Source: Bryobacterales bacterium (GTDB lineage Bacteria > Acidobacteriota > Terriglobia > Bryobacterales > Bryobacteraceae). From it: DNA of 60,483 bases. The DNA lies in assembly GCA_016789905.1 (NCBI GenBank), contig JAEUQC010000180.1, forward strand, positions 1 to 60,483, read 5' to 3'. The notes below the pieces were generated by a model. It did not search any database, was not told the DNA's origin, and was given only the letters and a program-made list of their open reading frames with translations. Positions 25,424-34,600 of the stretch are shown one piece after another (position 1 is the first letter of the stretch; every line of letters starts with the position of its first letter). Both the position numbers and the translations under genes were made by a program.

Positions 25424-25613
25424 GGCCCGGCGCGTCCTGGCCGCTCTGCTGCGATTGGGCTGGCGCCTTGTTCGGCAGCGTGGATCACATAAGCTCCTAT
25501 CGCGGGCGGGATGGCCGGATTATGAATTTGCATTCCACGAGAAGAGTGAAATTGGACCAAAGATGATCGCGCGAATTGCGAAAGGGACGGGACTGCGGCC
25601 GGAGGATTTGTAG
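25401..25613 (+). pseudogene. hicA toxin with an amber stop at codon 4
   Basis: From ATG 25401 the frame reads Met-Ser-Asn, then TAG at 25410-25412, and then stays open for 66 codons encoding PASKARRVLAALLRLGWRLV, RQRGSHKLLSRAGWPDYEFA, FHEKSEIGPKMIARIAKGTG and LRPEDL before TAG at 25611. This is a full HicA-type interferase with the RGSH motif. A single base change (for example TTG to TAG, Leu to stop) would explain it. No ATG or GTG follows that could restart translation before the conserved region. The start overlaps the end of the upstream antitoxin gene, which is the usual pairing. Confidence 0.75.
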
Positions 25614-25622
25614 ATGGAAGCC

Positions 25623-25847
25623 ATGGTTTGAAATATGTGGTGATTCTAGAGCGGGCTCAGAACAACTGGGCGGCGTACGTTCCCGATCTACCGGCGTGCT
25701 TTAGGACGGCAAGGTCGTTGGAAAAAGCGAAGATCAATATCCGCGAGGCGATTGAAGGGCTTTTTGAAGACGCTGCGCGATTCTGGGGAACCACTGCCGG
25801 AGCCTGCGATTGTGGTTGATGAGGTAGGGGTTTCGCCAACGGCGTAG
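25623..25847 (+). pseudogene. Damaged hicB copy related to the 24293 antitoxin
   Basis: The DNA is clearly related to 24293-24517. The first frame (from TTG 25628) reads KYVVILERAQNNWAAYVPDL then NIREAIEGLFEDAARFWG and stops. The expected C terminus, EPLPEPAIVVDEVGVSPTA, is in another frame ending at 25847, so there is an indel near 25757. The ATG at 25623 is also one base out of frame with the body. A TTG-initiated product lacking the normal C terminus could still be made. Confidence 0.65.
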
Positions 25848-25858
25848 GAAACACACCA

Positions 25859-26620
25859 ATGCCAGCTGCAAACTCTATCGACTCGGCGGGCGGCTCGGGG
25901 ACCGTCGCCCAAGCTATCATAGCGGCTGTGACTCAAGTGGAGATAAACGCTGGTACACCCCCGGTTCCGACCAGCCTCGATGTCTTTCTCAAGCGACTCG
26001 ATGGACTTGTTGTTTTTCTCGCAGCCGCGCACGAGGAAGTTTTTGAACTCATCCACGATAAAGAATTGACTTGGTTTCCAATGAGCCAGAACCCGGTTGC
26101 TCCGGAGACCGCGAAAGCCTACAGGCACTCAATTAGCAACGCAGCATTCCTGCTCGGGTATGCCTACCTTGAGACCTTTCTAGCGGACATTGCCCGGCAA
26201 GTCTATTTGCGGCGTCCGAAAATGCTGCCAGAGGAAAAGCAGTTAGCCTACAAGGACATAGTCGCTGCTGAATCAAGCGGCGAGATCCTTCTACTCATTG
26301 TCGAAAAGGAAATTCGATCCGTTTTTGGTGGACCGATCGAGGATGTGCAGAAGCATTTCGAAAGGAAGCTAAATATCCGTTGGCCCAACGAACCTGAGAT
26401 CTTCACAGCATCCAGGATGCGCAATTGTCTAATGCACAACGGAGGTGTAGTTGATCCTCGGCTCGCGGGTGCCGCCCCGACGTACCCACTCGGCACCTTG
26501 ATCGAATTGGAGCCTGACAATGTTCACGGATATGGCTTAGTAGCACGGAGATTCGCCAACGGGTTATGGGAAAATGCCGTGCGAACCCACCTTCGTGGCG
26601 ACGACTCGCTCACTCGCTAA
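25859..26620 (+). CDS. HEPN-like protein with an RX4H motif
   Basis: A 253-residue mostly helical protein. The segment FTASRMRNCLMHNGGVVD contains R-N-C-L-M-H, the RX4H catalytic motif of HEPN-domain RNases, at about residues 185-190. Upstream helices (SNAAFLLGYAYLETFLADIA, EILLLIVEKEIRSVFGG) fit the two-helix HEPN layout. HEPN proteins act as toxins, RNA processing nucleases or abortive infection effectors. No antitoxin partner such as MNT is seen next to it. Its stop codon interlocks with that of the convergent Hsp70 gene, overlapping by 4 nt. It is the only full-length, motif-intact RNase-like gene in this broken toxin-antitoxin region. The RNase role is inferred from the motif. Confidence 0.65.
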   Translation: MPAANSIDSAGGSGTVAQAIIAAVTQVEINAGTPPVPTSLDVFLKRLDGLVVFLAAAHEEVFELIHDKELTWFPMSQNPVAPETAKAYRHSISNAAFLLGYAYLETFLADIARQVYLRRPKMLPEEKQLAYKDIVAAESSGEILLLIVEKEIRSVFGGPIEDVQKHFERKLNIRWPNEPEIFTASRMRNCLMHNGGVVDPRLAGAAPTYPLGTLIELEPDNVHGYGLVARRFANGLWENAVRTHLRGDDSLTR

Positions 26621-29232
26621 CCCAACACCAAACCGCCGGGAAGCTCTTCGCCGAACACCCGATCGAAGTCGGACTGCGCGTCGCCATTTAGCAGCGCTTC
26701 CATATCCTCATCACCGGCTATCAGCTTACGAACCAGGCCTACGGTCTGCGCGTTCACGTCGAGCGTGACATTGCCCGTCTTCTGCGCCATGCGGACCAGC
26801 GTTTCGACAGCGCTCGGCACCTTTGACAGAGACTCAATCCAACGCGCGGCAGTACTGGCCGGCAGTACCTGATTGATCGGCGCGTAGAACAACTTGCGCG
26901 ACCCCAGCCGGGCCATGCACCACAACTCCGGCGCGCCGGCGTCGTTGTTACGGAGCCGCTTAACCAACGCGTCGCCCAGTTCCGTACGCGTGCCCGCAGG
27001 CAAATGCTCCAGGCTGCTGGCGGTGCGCCACATTTCGCGCTGCAGGCTGCTGTTGATGCGTTGCACCTTTTTATTGCCCTTCGGCAGCAGATACTGCGCG
27101 ATTCGCTGGTAGATATCAGCCTGCTGATTCTTGTTCAACCCCCCGGCGACGCGGCCCCAAAAGATATACCACTCGCTTTCCACCTGCACCTGATTGCCGA
27201 AAGCCATTCCAGACGCGTAGATGCGGCGCGCCTGTTCAATTCGCAGATCGTCGCCAGGGTAACCGAAGCCAGGACGAAGACACAAACCACAAAGATTCAG
27301 CCAGCGGGCCTCATGCTGCGCGGACTTCTTTCGGCCCTCGGCATGCTCCAGAAACTTGTCGGCCATGGCGCGGATCACGTCGCTGGGCCAGCTCAGCCGG
27401 CCCAGACCAAACGTCTGTTCCAGCAGCGCGGGCAGAGCCTCCGGCGCGGCGGTGCCCGACGGCGCAAAGACCGCCTCCAGGTGCGCCAGGCCGGCCACGC
27501 GGGCCTCATCGCTGATTACGGCGGCGGCGCGACGGACCGTCGCCGCTTTCTTCGCCTTGCGGAGTTCGAACTGCAGCCGCCAGCGGTTATCGCTCACCTT
27601 CGAATCGCAGTAGATTTCCAGTGTCCCGACCGCCGTCAGCTTGGCACCCAATTTCACTGGAACCAATCGCTCGCCCTGTGGTTTACCGAAACGGATGAGT
27701 GCGTTCAGCGGCGCGTGGGCGTGCAGTTCGCCCGATTCGACATCGGCTGCGGAGAACTCGACAACCGAGCCAAGCTGGTCTTCCGTCCGCGTCAGTGAAC
27801 TATAGAGCCTGAAGCTCACCGGCTTGTTCGCCACCAGTTGCAGGCCTTCCATGTCGAGTTCCAGACTGCTGCCTTCTTCTGTGCCACGCGGAGCCAGGCA
27901 CACGCTTTTGATAGGATCGGCACCTTCGCCGATGCCGATAAAGTATGCGCGGGGCAGCCCGCCGCGAACCAGCACACCGGTGCCGGTGGATTTGGCGTTG
28001 GCGTAGTAGGCCGCGCCAACGGCGACAGCGAGATCGAGATCCCGGTTTTCGAATATCGCGGGCCGCTTGCCGTACCAGCCCTCCAGCACGTCGGCGACGC
28101 GCTGCCGCAGAATTTCGGGGATGAAGAAGCCGCCGTTGAACAAGATGGCGTCGGGCTTCACGTCACCGGCGCCCGCCAGGAAAGCGGCGAGGTGTTTGGT
28201 GACGGCAGGGTCGGAAACATAGGGCAGGCCGAGTTCGCGGAAGATGCTGCGCTTGTCGTCGTTGGGACGGTCCGTCAACGCGCATTTCGGCAGAAAGCCA
28301 TCCAGCGCCAGTTCCAGGGCTTCGGCGCGTGTGATCTCGGTCCGTAGTGTGCCGCCGATAATCGACGACCCGCTGCCGAGCACCGTGATTTCCACCTTTT
28401 CAACAGCGGGATTATTGAGCATCCGCTCCTTCGCGCTAGCACACTGGCGCCGTAGCGCCGCGCGCTGGCGCAAGCTAAGCGGCTGGCCGATTTTGGCTTC
28501 GACGAGCCAGGCCAAAGTGAGATCAAGGTTATCGCCGCCCAGCAGCAGATGCTTGCCGACCGCGGTGCGCGTGAACTCCACCAAGTCGCCTTTTCGCGAA
28601 ACCTTGATCAAAGTGAAATCGCTGGTGCCGCCGCCAACGTCACAAATAAGAACGGTCTGGCCATCGAATAGCGATTTCTGGCTCTCGCTCAAATGATTCG
28701 CGATCCAGGAATAGAAGGCCGCCGCGGGCTCTTCCAGCAAGGTCAGGTTTTCGAGGCCGGCTTCGCGCGCGGCTTCCACGGTCAGTTCGCGCGCCTCTTC
28801 GTCGAACGACGCGGGGACGGTGAGAACGATGTCCTGTTCAGCCAACGGGTGCTGCGGATTGGCGGCGTCCCAGGCCTTGCGCATGTGCTCTATGAACTTC
28901 GCGCTGACTTCCACGGGGCTAAGCTCACGCGCCGATTCCTGTGTGTCCCAGGGCAGAATTTTCGCGCGGCGGTCGACATCGGCGTTGGACAGCCAGCTCT
29001 TGGCGGAATGGACGGTGCGCGTGGGAGTCAGCGCGCCTTGTTCACGGGCGTACGCGCCGACGTAATTTTGATCACCAAGATAGAGAAAGCTGGGCAGGGT
29101 GCGCAGGCGGTCCTCGCGGCCCTGGGCGACGAACTGGGGAATGTCGAGTACGGATATGGTCTGGTCGTCGTCAGAAGAGTCCATCCAGGCGAGGGCGGAA
29201 TTGGTGGTGCCGAGGTCGATACCGATCTTCAT
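26617..29232 (-). CDS. Hsp70-family protein with a long C-terminal extension (Hsp70 B)
   Basis: An 871-residue Hsp70-like ATPase. Phosphate-1 is KIGIDLGTTNSALAWMDSSD, phosphate-2 is LICDVGGGTSDFTLIKV and the adenosine region includes ILFNGGFFIPEILRQRV. After the ATPase domain and a short beta domain (SDNRWRLQFELRKAKK near 570) comes about 280 residues of helical sequence (YPGDDLRIEQARRIYASGMA, WGRVAGGLNKNQQADIYQRI), which matches the extension known as DUF3731. It lacks the EEVD-type tail and lid of DnaK. It overlaps the neighbouring Hsp70 gene by ATGA and is the last gene of a DUF2760-Hsp70-Hsp70 operon. Its client is unknown. Confidence 0.88.
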   Translation of the reverse strand: MKIGIDLGTTNSALAWMDSSDDDQTISVLDIPQFVAQGREDRLRTLPSFLYLGDQNYVGAYAREQGALTPTRTVHSAKSWLSNADVDRRAKILPWDTQESARELSPVEVSAKFIEHMRKAWDAANPQHPLAEQDIVLTVPASFDEEARELTVEAAREAGLENLTLLEEPAAAFYSWIANHLSESQKSLFDGQTVLICDVGGGTSDFTLIKVSRKGDLVEFTRTAVGKHLLLGGDNLDLTLAWLVEAKIGQPLSLRQRAALRRQCASAKERMLNNPAVEKVEITVLGSGSSIIGGTLRTEITRAEALELALDGFLPKCALTDRPNDDKRSIFRELGLPYVSDPAVTKHLAAFLAGAGDVKPDAILFNGGFFIPEILRQRVADVLEGWYGKRPAIFENRDLDLAVAVGAAYYANAKSTGTGVLVRGGLPRAYFIGIGEGADPIKSVCLAPRGTEEGSSLELDMEGLQLVANKPVSFRLYSSLTRTEDQLGSVVEFSAADVESGELHAHAPLNALIRFGKPQGERLVPVKLGAKLTAVGTLEIYCDSKVSDNRWRLQFELRKAKKAATVRRAAAVISDEARVAGLAHLEAVFAPSGTAAPEALPALLEQTFGLGRLSWPSDVIRAMADKFLEHAEGRKKSAQHEARWLNLCGLCLRPGFGYPGDDLRIEQARRIYASGMAFGNQVQVESEWYIFWGRVAGGLNKNQQADIYQRIAQYLLPKGNKKVQRINSSLQREMWRTASSLEHLPAGTRTELGDALVKRLRNNDAGAPELWCMARLGSRKLFYAPINQVLPASTAARWIESLSKVPSAVETLVRMAQKTGNVTLDVNAQTVGLVRKLIAGDEDMEALLNGDAQSDFDRVFGEELPGGLVLG

Positions 29233-30953
29233 TGCGTTTGCTCGCGTACGTTGAATTCGAGTTTCCAGCGATTATCGTTCTTCCCAACACACCAAAGCTC
29301 CAAAACACCGGTGGCAGTGACGTCCGCGGCCAGGGTAACGCGCGTCACTCTCTCCGGCGCCGCGGGCAAGTGAACCTCAATCGGCGAGAGCTCTTCAACC
29401 TCCGCTGGAATGGGGTCGAGAACGTCGCCAGGCTTGTCGTCATGACGGGCCACGGAGCTGAAAAAGCGAAACTCCGCCGGCTCCCCGGTCAACAGGCCGA
29501 ACTCCGTTTTGGGAAGCTCGACGCTCGACCCCTCTTCCAGGCCAAACGGGACCACCGTCAAAGCCTTCATCGGCGCGGGCATGCCAGGAACGGCAGGCAT
29601 GGAGGCTTCAATGCCAATGTAGTAACTCCGCGGAACACCACCGCGAATGCGGATTCCTTTGCCCTGCCGCGCCAGACCGTAGTAGGCCGCGCCGCGCGCG
29701 ACGGCGTGCATCAGGTCTTCGCCCTCCAATACCTGAACGGGCTTATCGAGCCAGGAGTTGAGCGTTTCGACAATCCGTTGACGGACGATCTGCGAGTGCA
29801 GCACGCCGCCGTTGAACAGCACATGCGTCGGGGCACCGGCCTGTTGAACGAACCTGGCAAGATGGGCGGTGATACGCGGGTCCGAAGCATAAGGAAGGCC
29901 CACTTCGGCGAGCGCGGCGCGCTTGGTCTTGGCGGGCTGTTCGCTCTTATCCACCGGCGGCAGGAAGCCGGTGAGCAGTACTTGCTCCAGCGTTTCGCGC
30001 CGCAGCGTTGCCTTTATGGTGCCGCCGATCAGCCCGGTGCCGCGGCCAAGAATCGTAACCGGCTCCTCGTCCTGCGTTGCGCCACCGGCCAGAAGCTTTT
30101 CCTTGGCCGCCCGGCACCGCTGCCACAGCATGTGCAACTGCATGGCGTCGAGTTTCGTATTCCTGCCGGCCAGTTCCTGCTCCATCGTGCGCGCCAATGC
30201 AAGATCGATGTTGTCGCCGCCCAACAGAATATGTTCGCCAACGGCGACGCGTTCCAGGTTCAGTTCGCCATTGGCTTCGCCGACGGCGATCAGTGTAAAA
30301 TCCGTGGTGCCGCCGCCGATGTCGATCACCAGAATCTTGTCACCGGCCTTGACTCGCTCGCGCCAATCTTCATGACGCTCCAGCCACGCATAGAACGCGG
30401 CCTGCGGCTCTTCCAGCAAAACAAAATTGGTGAAGCCGGCGTGGCGCGCGGCGTCTTCGGTCAGGCTGCGAGCAGAGGCGTCGAAGGACGCCGGGACGGT
30501 GATCAGAACCTGCGCCTCGTCACAGACTTGGCGAAGATGGGTCAAGTACGCGGTGGTGGCTTCGAGCGGAGAGACGCGCTGGATACCGTCCGGGGCGGTT
30601 AAGGGTAGCAGTGGCGCCGTGCGGTCAACCCCCGCATGGGAGAGCCAGCTTTTCGCGGAGTGAACCAGCCGGCTGGAACTCTCCACGCCCCGGCGTTTGG
30701 CCCACTCACCCAGGATGTACTTCGGGGATTCATCCCACGGGAGCGCGGTGGCTCCTTCGGCGAACTCCTTGGCGCCATGGATGTATAAAGAAGAGGGAAA
30801 TAGCATCTCCGAACGAAGCTCGCCCGGTCCAGTAAGTTGCAGGATCGGCTGTAGGGTCACAGCCTCGCCCTCGGACCTGGCAATAGCGCAATTCGTAGTG
30901 CCCAGATCGATACCTATAACGGTGCCGGATGACACGGCGCTACTCCACTTCAA
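29229..30953 (-). CDS. Hsp70-family protein, short form (Hsp70 A)
   Basis: A 574-residue paralog of the downstream Hsp70. It has TVIGIDLGTTNCAIARSEGE, ILVIDIGGGTTDFTLIAVGE and VLFNGGVLHSQIVRQRI, so nucleotide binding is preserved. The C-terminal part ends soon after the beta domain (KNDNRWKLEFNVREQTQ) with no lid helices or extension. The two paralogs align through the same C-terminal DNRW segment, so the gene pair arose by duplication followed by gain or loss of the extension. It overlaps the DUF2760 gene by 14 nt and the second Hsp70 by 4 nt. A complex of the three products is likely. Confidence 0.88.
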   Translation of the reverse strand: MKWSSAVSSGTVIGIDLGTTNCAIARSEGEAVTLQPILQLTGPGELRSEMLFPSSLYIHGAKEFAEGATALPWDESPKYILGEWAKRRGVESSSRLVHSAKSWLSHAGVDRTAPLLPLTAPDGIQRVSPLEATTAYLTHLRQVCDEAQVLITVPASFDASARSLTEDAARHAGFTNFVLLEEPQAAFYAWLERHEDWRERVKAGDKILVIDIGGGTTDFTLIAVGEANGELNLERVAVGEHILLGGDNIDLALARTMEQELAGRNTKLDAMQLHMLWQRCRAAKEKLLAGGATQDEEPVTILGRGTGLIGGTIKATLRRETLEQVLLTGFLPPVDKSEQPAKTKRAALAEVGLPYASDPRITAHLARFVQQAGAPTHVLFNGGVLHSQIVRQRIVETLNSWLDKPVQVLEGEDLMHAVARGAAYYGLARQGKGIRIRGGVPRSYYIGIEASMPAVPGMPAPMKALTVVPFGLEEGSSVELPKTEFGLLTGEPAEFRFFSSVARHDDKPGDVLDPIPAEVEELSPIEVHLPAAPERVTRVTLAADVTATGVLELWCVGKNDNRWKLEFNVREQTQ

Positions 30954-31485
30954 TTTCGGCTTGCGCGATGATGCTGAGGTTTACCGACGAGCCGACCTTG
31001 GGCAGATCGACACTCGCCGCCTTCCATCCCTTGTGGCGCAGCAGGCCGCCCGGAGCGCGACCCTCCGCGGGAACATTGCCCAGGAACTTCAAGCCTTGCT
31101 TGGCGTCGCTGCCGGCCGCTTCGGCCTTCGTGTAGGTGCCTTCCACCCCATCGATCACCGGGGTGAGCGTGACGCAGCGCTTCAGCGCCACCCCGCATTG
31201 TTCATGCAGCGTGCGAACCGCGGCGCCTACCTGATCGTCCGAATAGCCCCCGATGTCCTCCATCAGGAAGTCCACCAGCCGGGCGTCGCGCTGCAAAATC
31301 CCCAATAGCTGCAATGCCCCATCGGCCGGTTTCACCTCCGGCACTTTGGGGGCGGCTTTCACCGGTTCCGGCTTCTTCACCTCCGTCGCCTTTACGTAGC
31401 CATAGGCTTTGGCCACATCGGGCGGGAGTTCACCGCCGAACAAAATACCGAAGAAGCTGCTGAACGCGTTTCCAATACGAGACAA
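30940..31485 (-). CDS. DUF2760-domain protein, first gene of the Hsp70 pair operon
   Basis: A 181-residue protein with an N-terminal amphipathic segment (MSRIGNAFSSFFGILFGGEL), a Lys/Pro-rich linker (EVKKPEPVKAAPKVPEVKPA) and a conserved C-terminal domain. The C-terminal domain includes LLGILQRDARLVDFLMEDIG, SDDQVGAAVRTLHEQCG and APGGLLRHKGWKAASVDLPK. This matches the DUF2760 family, which is commonly found before paired Hsp70 genes. It may act as a co-chaperone or client adaptor. No J-domain or GrpE gene is nearby. The spacer upstream is shared with the divergent VWA protein gene. Confidence 0.82.
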   Translation of the reverse strand: MSRIGNAFSSFFGILFGGELPPDVAKAYGYVKATEVKKPEPVKAAPKVPEVKPADGALQLLGILQRDARLVDFLMEDIGGYSDDQVGAAVRTLHEQCGVALKRCVTLTPVIDGVEGTYTKAEAAGSDAKQGLKFLGNVPAEGRAPGGLLRHKGWKAASVDLPKVGSSVNLSIIAQAEIEVE

Positions 31486-31628
31486 ATTCGTTTACTCCGA
31501 AACTACCAGGATACAACCCAATTGGGCGAAACCAATGAAATAGACCCAAGGGTATAGTACCGCCCCATCCTACCGCTGACCCCATTCCCCTCGCGTTGTC
31601 GTAGGTACAGGTTTGGAGGTCACCCTGA
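31486..31628. promoter_or_regulatory. Divergent intergenic region, Hsp70 operon / giant VWA protein
   Basis: The 143-bp spacer must contain both promoters. It has a perfect 10-bp palindrome CCCAATTGGG at 31518-31527 and a TATAGT hexamer at 31553-31558 that could be a -10 box for the rightward gene. A GGAGGT Shine-Dalgarno sequence lies just before the ATG at 31629. No convincing -35 box is seen. Confidence 0.4.
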
Positions 31629-34600
31629 ATGCGATTCACACTGTTGCTGTTGCTGAACGCGGGTTTGCTGATGGCCGCTCCGGGGCAGCGGAAAATTACC
31701 GGAGACGGCTCCATCCGCGAAAGCGGTGCCGATGACCGTCAGGTCGCCATGGAATTGATCAACGGCTCCGCCGTGAACTTCACCCTGCCGGCCATCACCC
31801 GCGCCACTCTCTTCGCCGGTGATTTCGGCTACTTCGTCCGCGTCCCCGCTGGCGCAACGGAACTGCGAATCCAGTTGGTCACAAACTCCGACATCGACCT
31901 CTACGCCAATTACGGTTCCGACGTAAGCATCGGCGCCGGCGGCGTTGTGTTGGCCGACCACTCCACTGAACTGATTCCAAGCAAAGACCTCCGCATCGGC
32001 CTGTCCGGTTCGCCAGGGCTGCGCGCGGGCACCTACTATGTTGGGCTCGCCGCCTTCAATCCCTCCGACCCAAACACCGGCACCATTCGGGTCACCATCA
32101 CCAATCCGAACCCCGGCCCAGTGAACGACCTGAGCGTCGTCATCGGCAACGAGGACAACAGCAGTTGCCCGGCCACGAAAAAATTACCGGTGACGGTGCG
32201 CGATGCCGCGGGGGCTTTGATCTCCGGTCTCACCGGAGCGAATTTCTCCCTCTCCGAAGGCACGGTGGCCAAAGCCGGCACCGTAACATGCCCTAGCGCC
32301 GGGCAGTGTATCCTCTCTTACGCGCCGGCGGACGCCACCAGGTCCGCCGATGTCACCATCACTGTGAACATCAACAACCAGCGCACCGGTACCGCCCGCA
32401 AGACTGTCGGCCCCTGCGCGACCGGCGGCGGAGGTGGAACCGCTGGCCGTACCGCCATCGGGCTCACGTTGGACCTTTCCAACAGCGCCACCTCCTTCGG
32501 CGGGAATGGCTGGACAACATCGCTTTCCAGCGGCTATTGGACACTCGGCGTCTCGCTCCCTGACGCTTCGGCGCCGCTGTTGAACGCCGCCAATCGCACC
32601 GTCAACCTGCAACCGGGAACCTACTACGTTTATGGCGAGCCCGGCGTAATGGGCAGCCACGCGCGCATGGTTGTCGATTGGAGCGATGGAACCAGCGAGA
32701 CCGCCGTATTCTCCACTCTGCCGCTAACCTCCCCCTCCACCTGGACGCGCGTCAGCGGGTCAACGAACATTAACATGGGCTCCAGCGGGCTCACAAATTT
32801 GAACAAAATAGCGGCCGGCAACGGCATCGCCGCCGGTGGCGCAGCGGACTTCGTGTTCGGGCTTGCTCTTAGCGGCGGAACAGGCGGTGGCGGTGGCGGC
32901 GCCACTGGCCCCCTTACAGTCACCGTGACCAATGAAAACAACGCATCTTGCCCGGCGACGAAAAAACTAACCGTCTCCGTAGTGGACAATACCGGCCAGA
33001 CCGTTTCAGGCCTCACCGCCGCCAATTTCACGCTCACCGAAAACGGCGTCGCCCGGCCTGTAACCGCGGTGAGTTGCAGCAGTTCCGGCGGTGGTTCGTC
33101 GGCTGGCTCCGGCGCCGTCGTGGCCATTGTGATTGATACAAGCGGTTCGTTAAGTTCCACCGACCTGGCCAACGAAAAGGCAGCCGCCATCAATCTGGTC
33201 AATTCGCTTGGCACAAGCGACCAGGTGGCCGTCTACAACTTCGATTCGTCGGTCACCAGAAAGCAGGCCTTCACAACGAACAAGCAACTTGCCATCACGG
33301 CCATTAACGCGCTCGCCATCGGAGGCAGCACGGCGCTCTATCAGGCCGTGTTCACAGCCGCGCAGGATATCGGGGCCGTGAACGGCCGAAGGGCAATTGT
33401 GTTGATGACCGACGGCTCCGACAACCAGGGTGGCAAGACCATCGATGACGCCATCAACGCGGCCAAGGCGGCTCGCGCTCCCGTTTACGCCGTTGGATTT
33501 GGAACCGGCATAAACGAAACGGTGATGCGGCGCATGGGCACCGAAACCGGCGGCACCTTCACGCGCGGAGCCACCTCCGCCGAACTGCAGGCCCTTCTGC
33601 AAACAGTAGCCACCAACATCACCAGCCAATGCGAGATCTCTTATACCCCGGCCGACCCTTCTAAAGACACCGACGTGGTTGTCAACGTCACCGCCGGCAC
33701 GCGGACCGGTTCCGCCACGCGGCGCGTTGGCGCCTGCACCGGTTCCGGCGGAAGCACAACCGGCGTGGGCTGGACTGTCACCCCAGGCTGCAACTACTTC
33801 GTTACACCGCTCACTTCCACCCCGGTCGCGGCGCAGTCCACCGGCATCATCCGCGTCACCACCGCGGACAACTGCGAATGGAATGCCCATAGCGAAGTAG
33901 CCTGGATACGCATCACCGCCGTTCGGAACGCCAACGGCAAGGGCTCCGGCGCGGTGGATTATGTGGTCACCGCGAATGCCGATCCAACCACCAGAACCGG
34001 CCGCGTCATTACTGCCGCGCAGCCCACTTCCATCACACAGGCCGCCGGCACGCCTTGCGACGTAACCATCATGCCCGCCACCATGCGTGTCGGCCCCGGC
34101 AGCGGCGGAAGCACGCTTATTGTCAATTCCGCAACGCCGACCTGCGCCTGGACCGCCAGAAGCAACGACGCATGGCTGAAGGTGGCCGCCGCCACCGCCA
34201 CCGGCGCCGGGCCCGGACGCATCAGCTACACCTATGACGCAAACGTCACCACTTCCAGCCGTGTGGCCACCCTTACCGTCAACGCGCTGACCTTTACCCT
34301 CACCCAGGACGCCGGCTCCATTCCGGGCACTCCAACGGTGACCGAAGCGGGCATCGTCAACTCAGCCAGCGGCGTCCCGCCCTCGCTTCCAGGCGGTGCT
34401 CTAGCGCAAGGTTCGTTCTTCACCATCTTCGCCACCGGCGTCGGCCCCACGCCGCCGCAACAAGTGGAGCAGTTCCCGCTGCCAACCACCCTGGGCGGTA
34501 CGCAGGTCCAAATCCGCCAGGGCACGCGAACGGTCGATTGCTATCTGGTCTACACCTCCAGTACGCAGATCAACGGAATCATCCCGTCCAACGCCCCGTT

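Noticed and set aside
25401..25613. Amber codon read through by a genetic code change
   Set aside because: TAG ends other genes here, such as the Hsp70 gene at 26617, and nothing suggests recoding.
22840..25850. CRISPR array or defense island
   Set aside because: No regularly spaced repeats and no Cas or restriction genes are visible. The content is toxin-antitoxin remnants and one HEPN-like gene.
28941..30602. 553-codon plus-strand frame opposite the Hsp70 genes
   Set aside because: It lies antisense to two clear Hsp70 genes, is rich in Arg and has no family motif.
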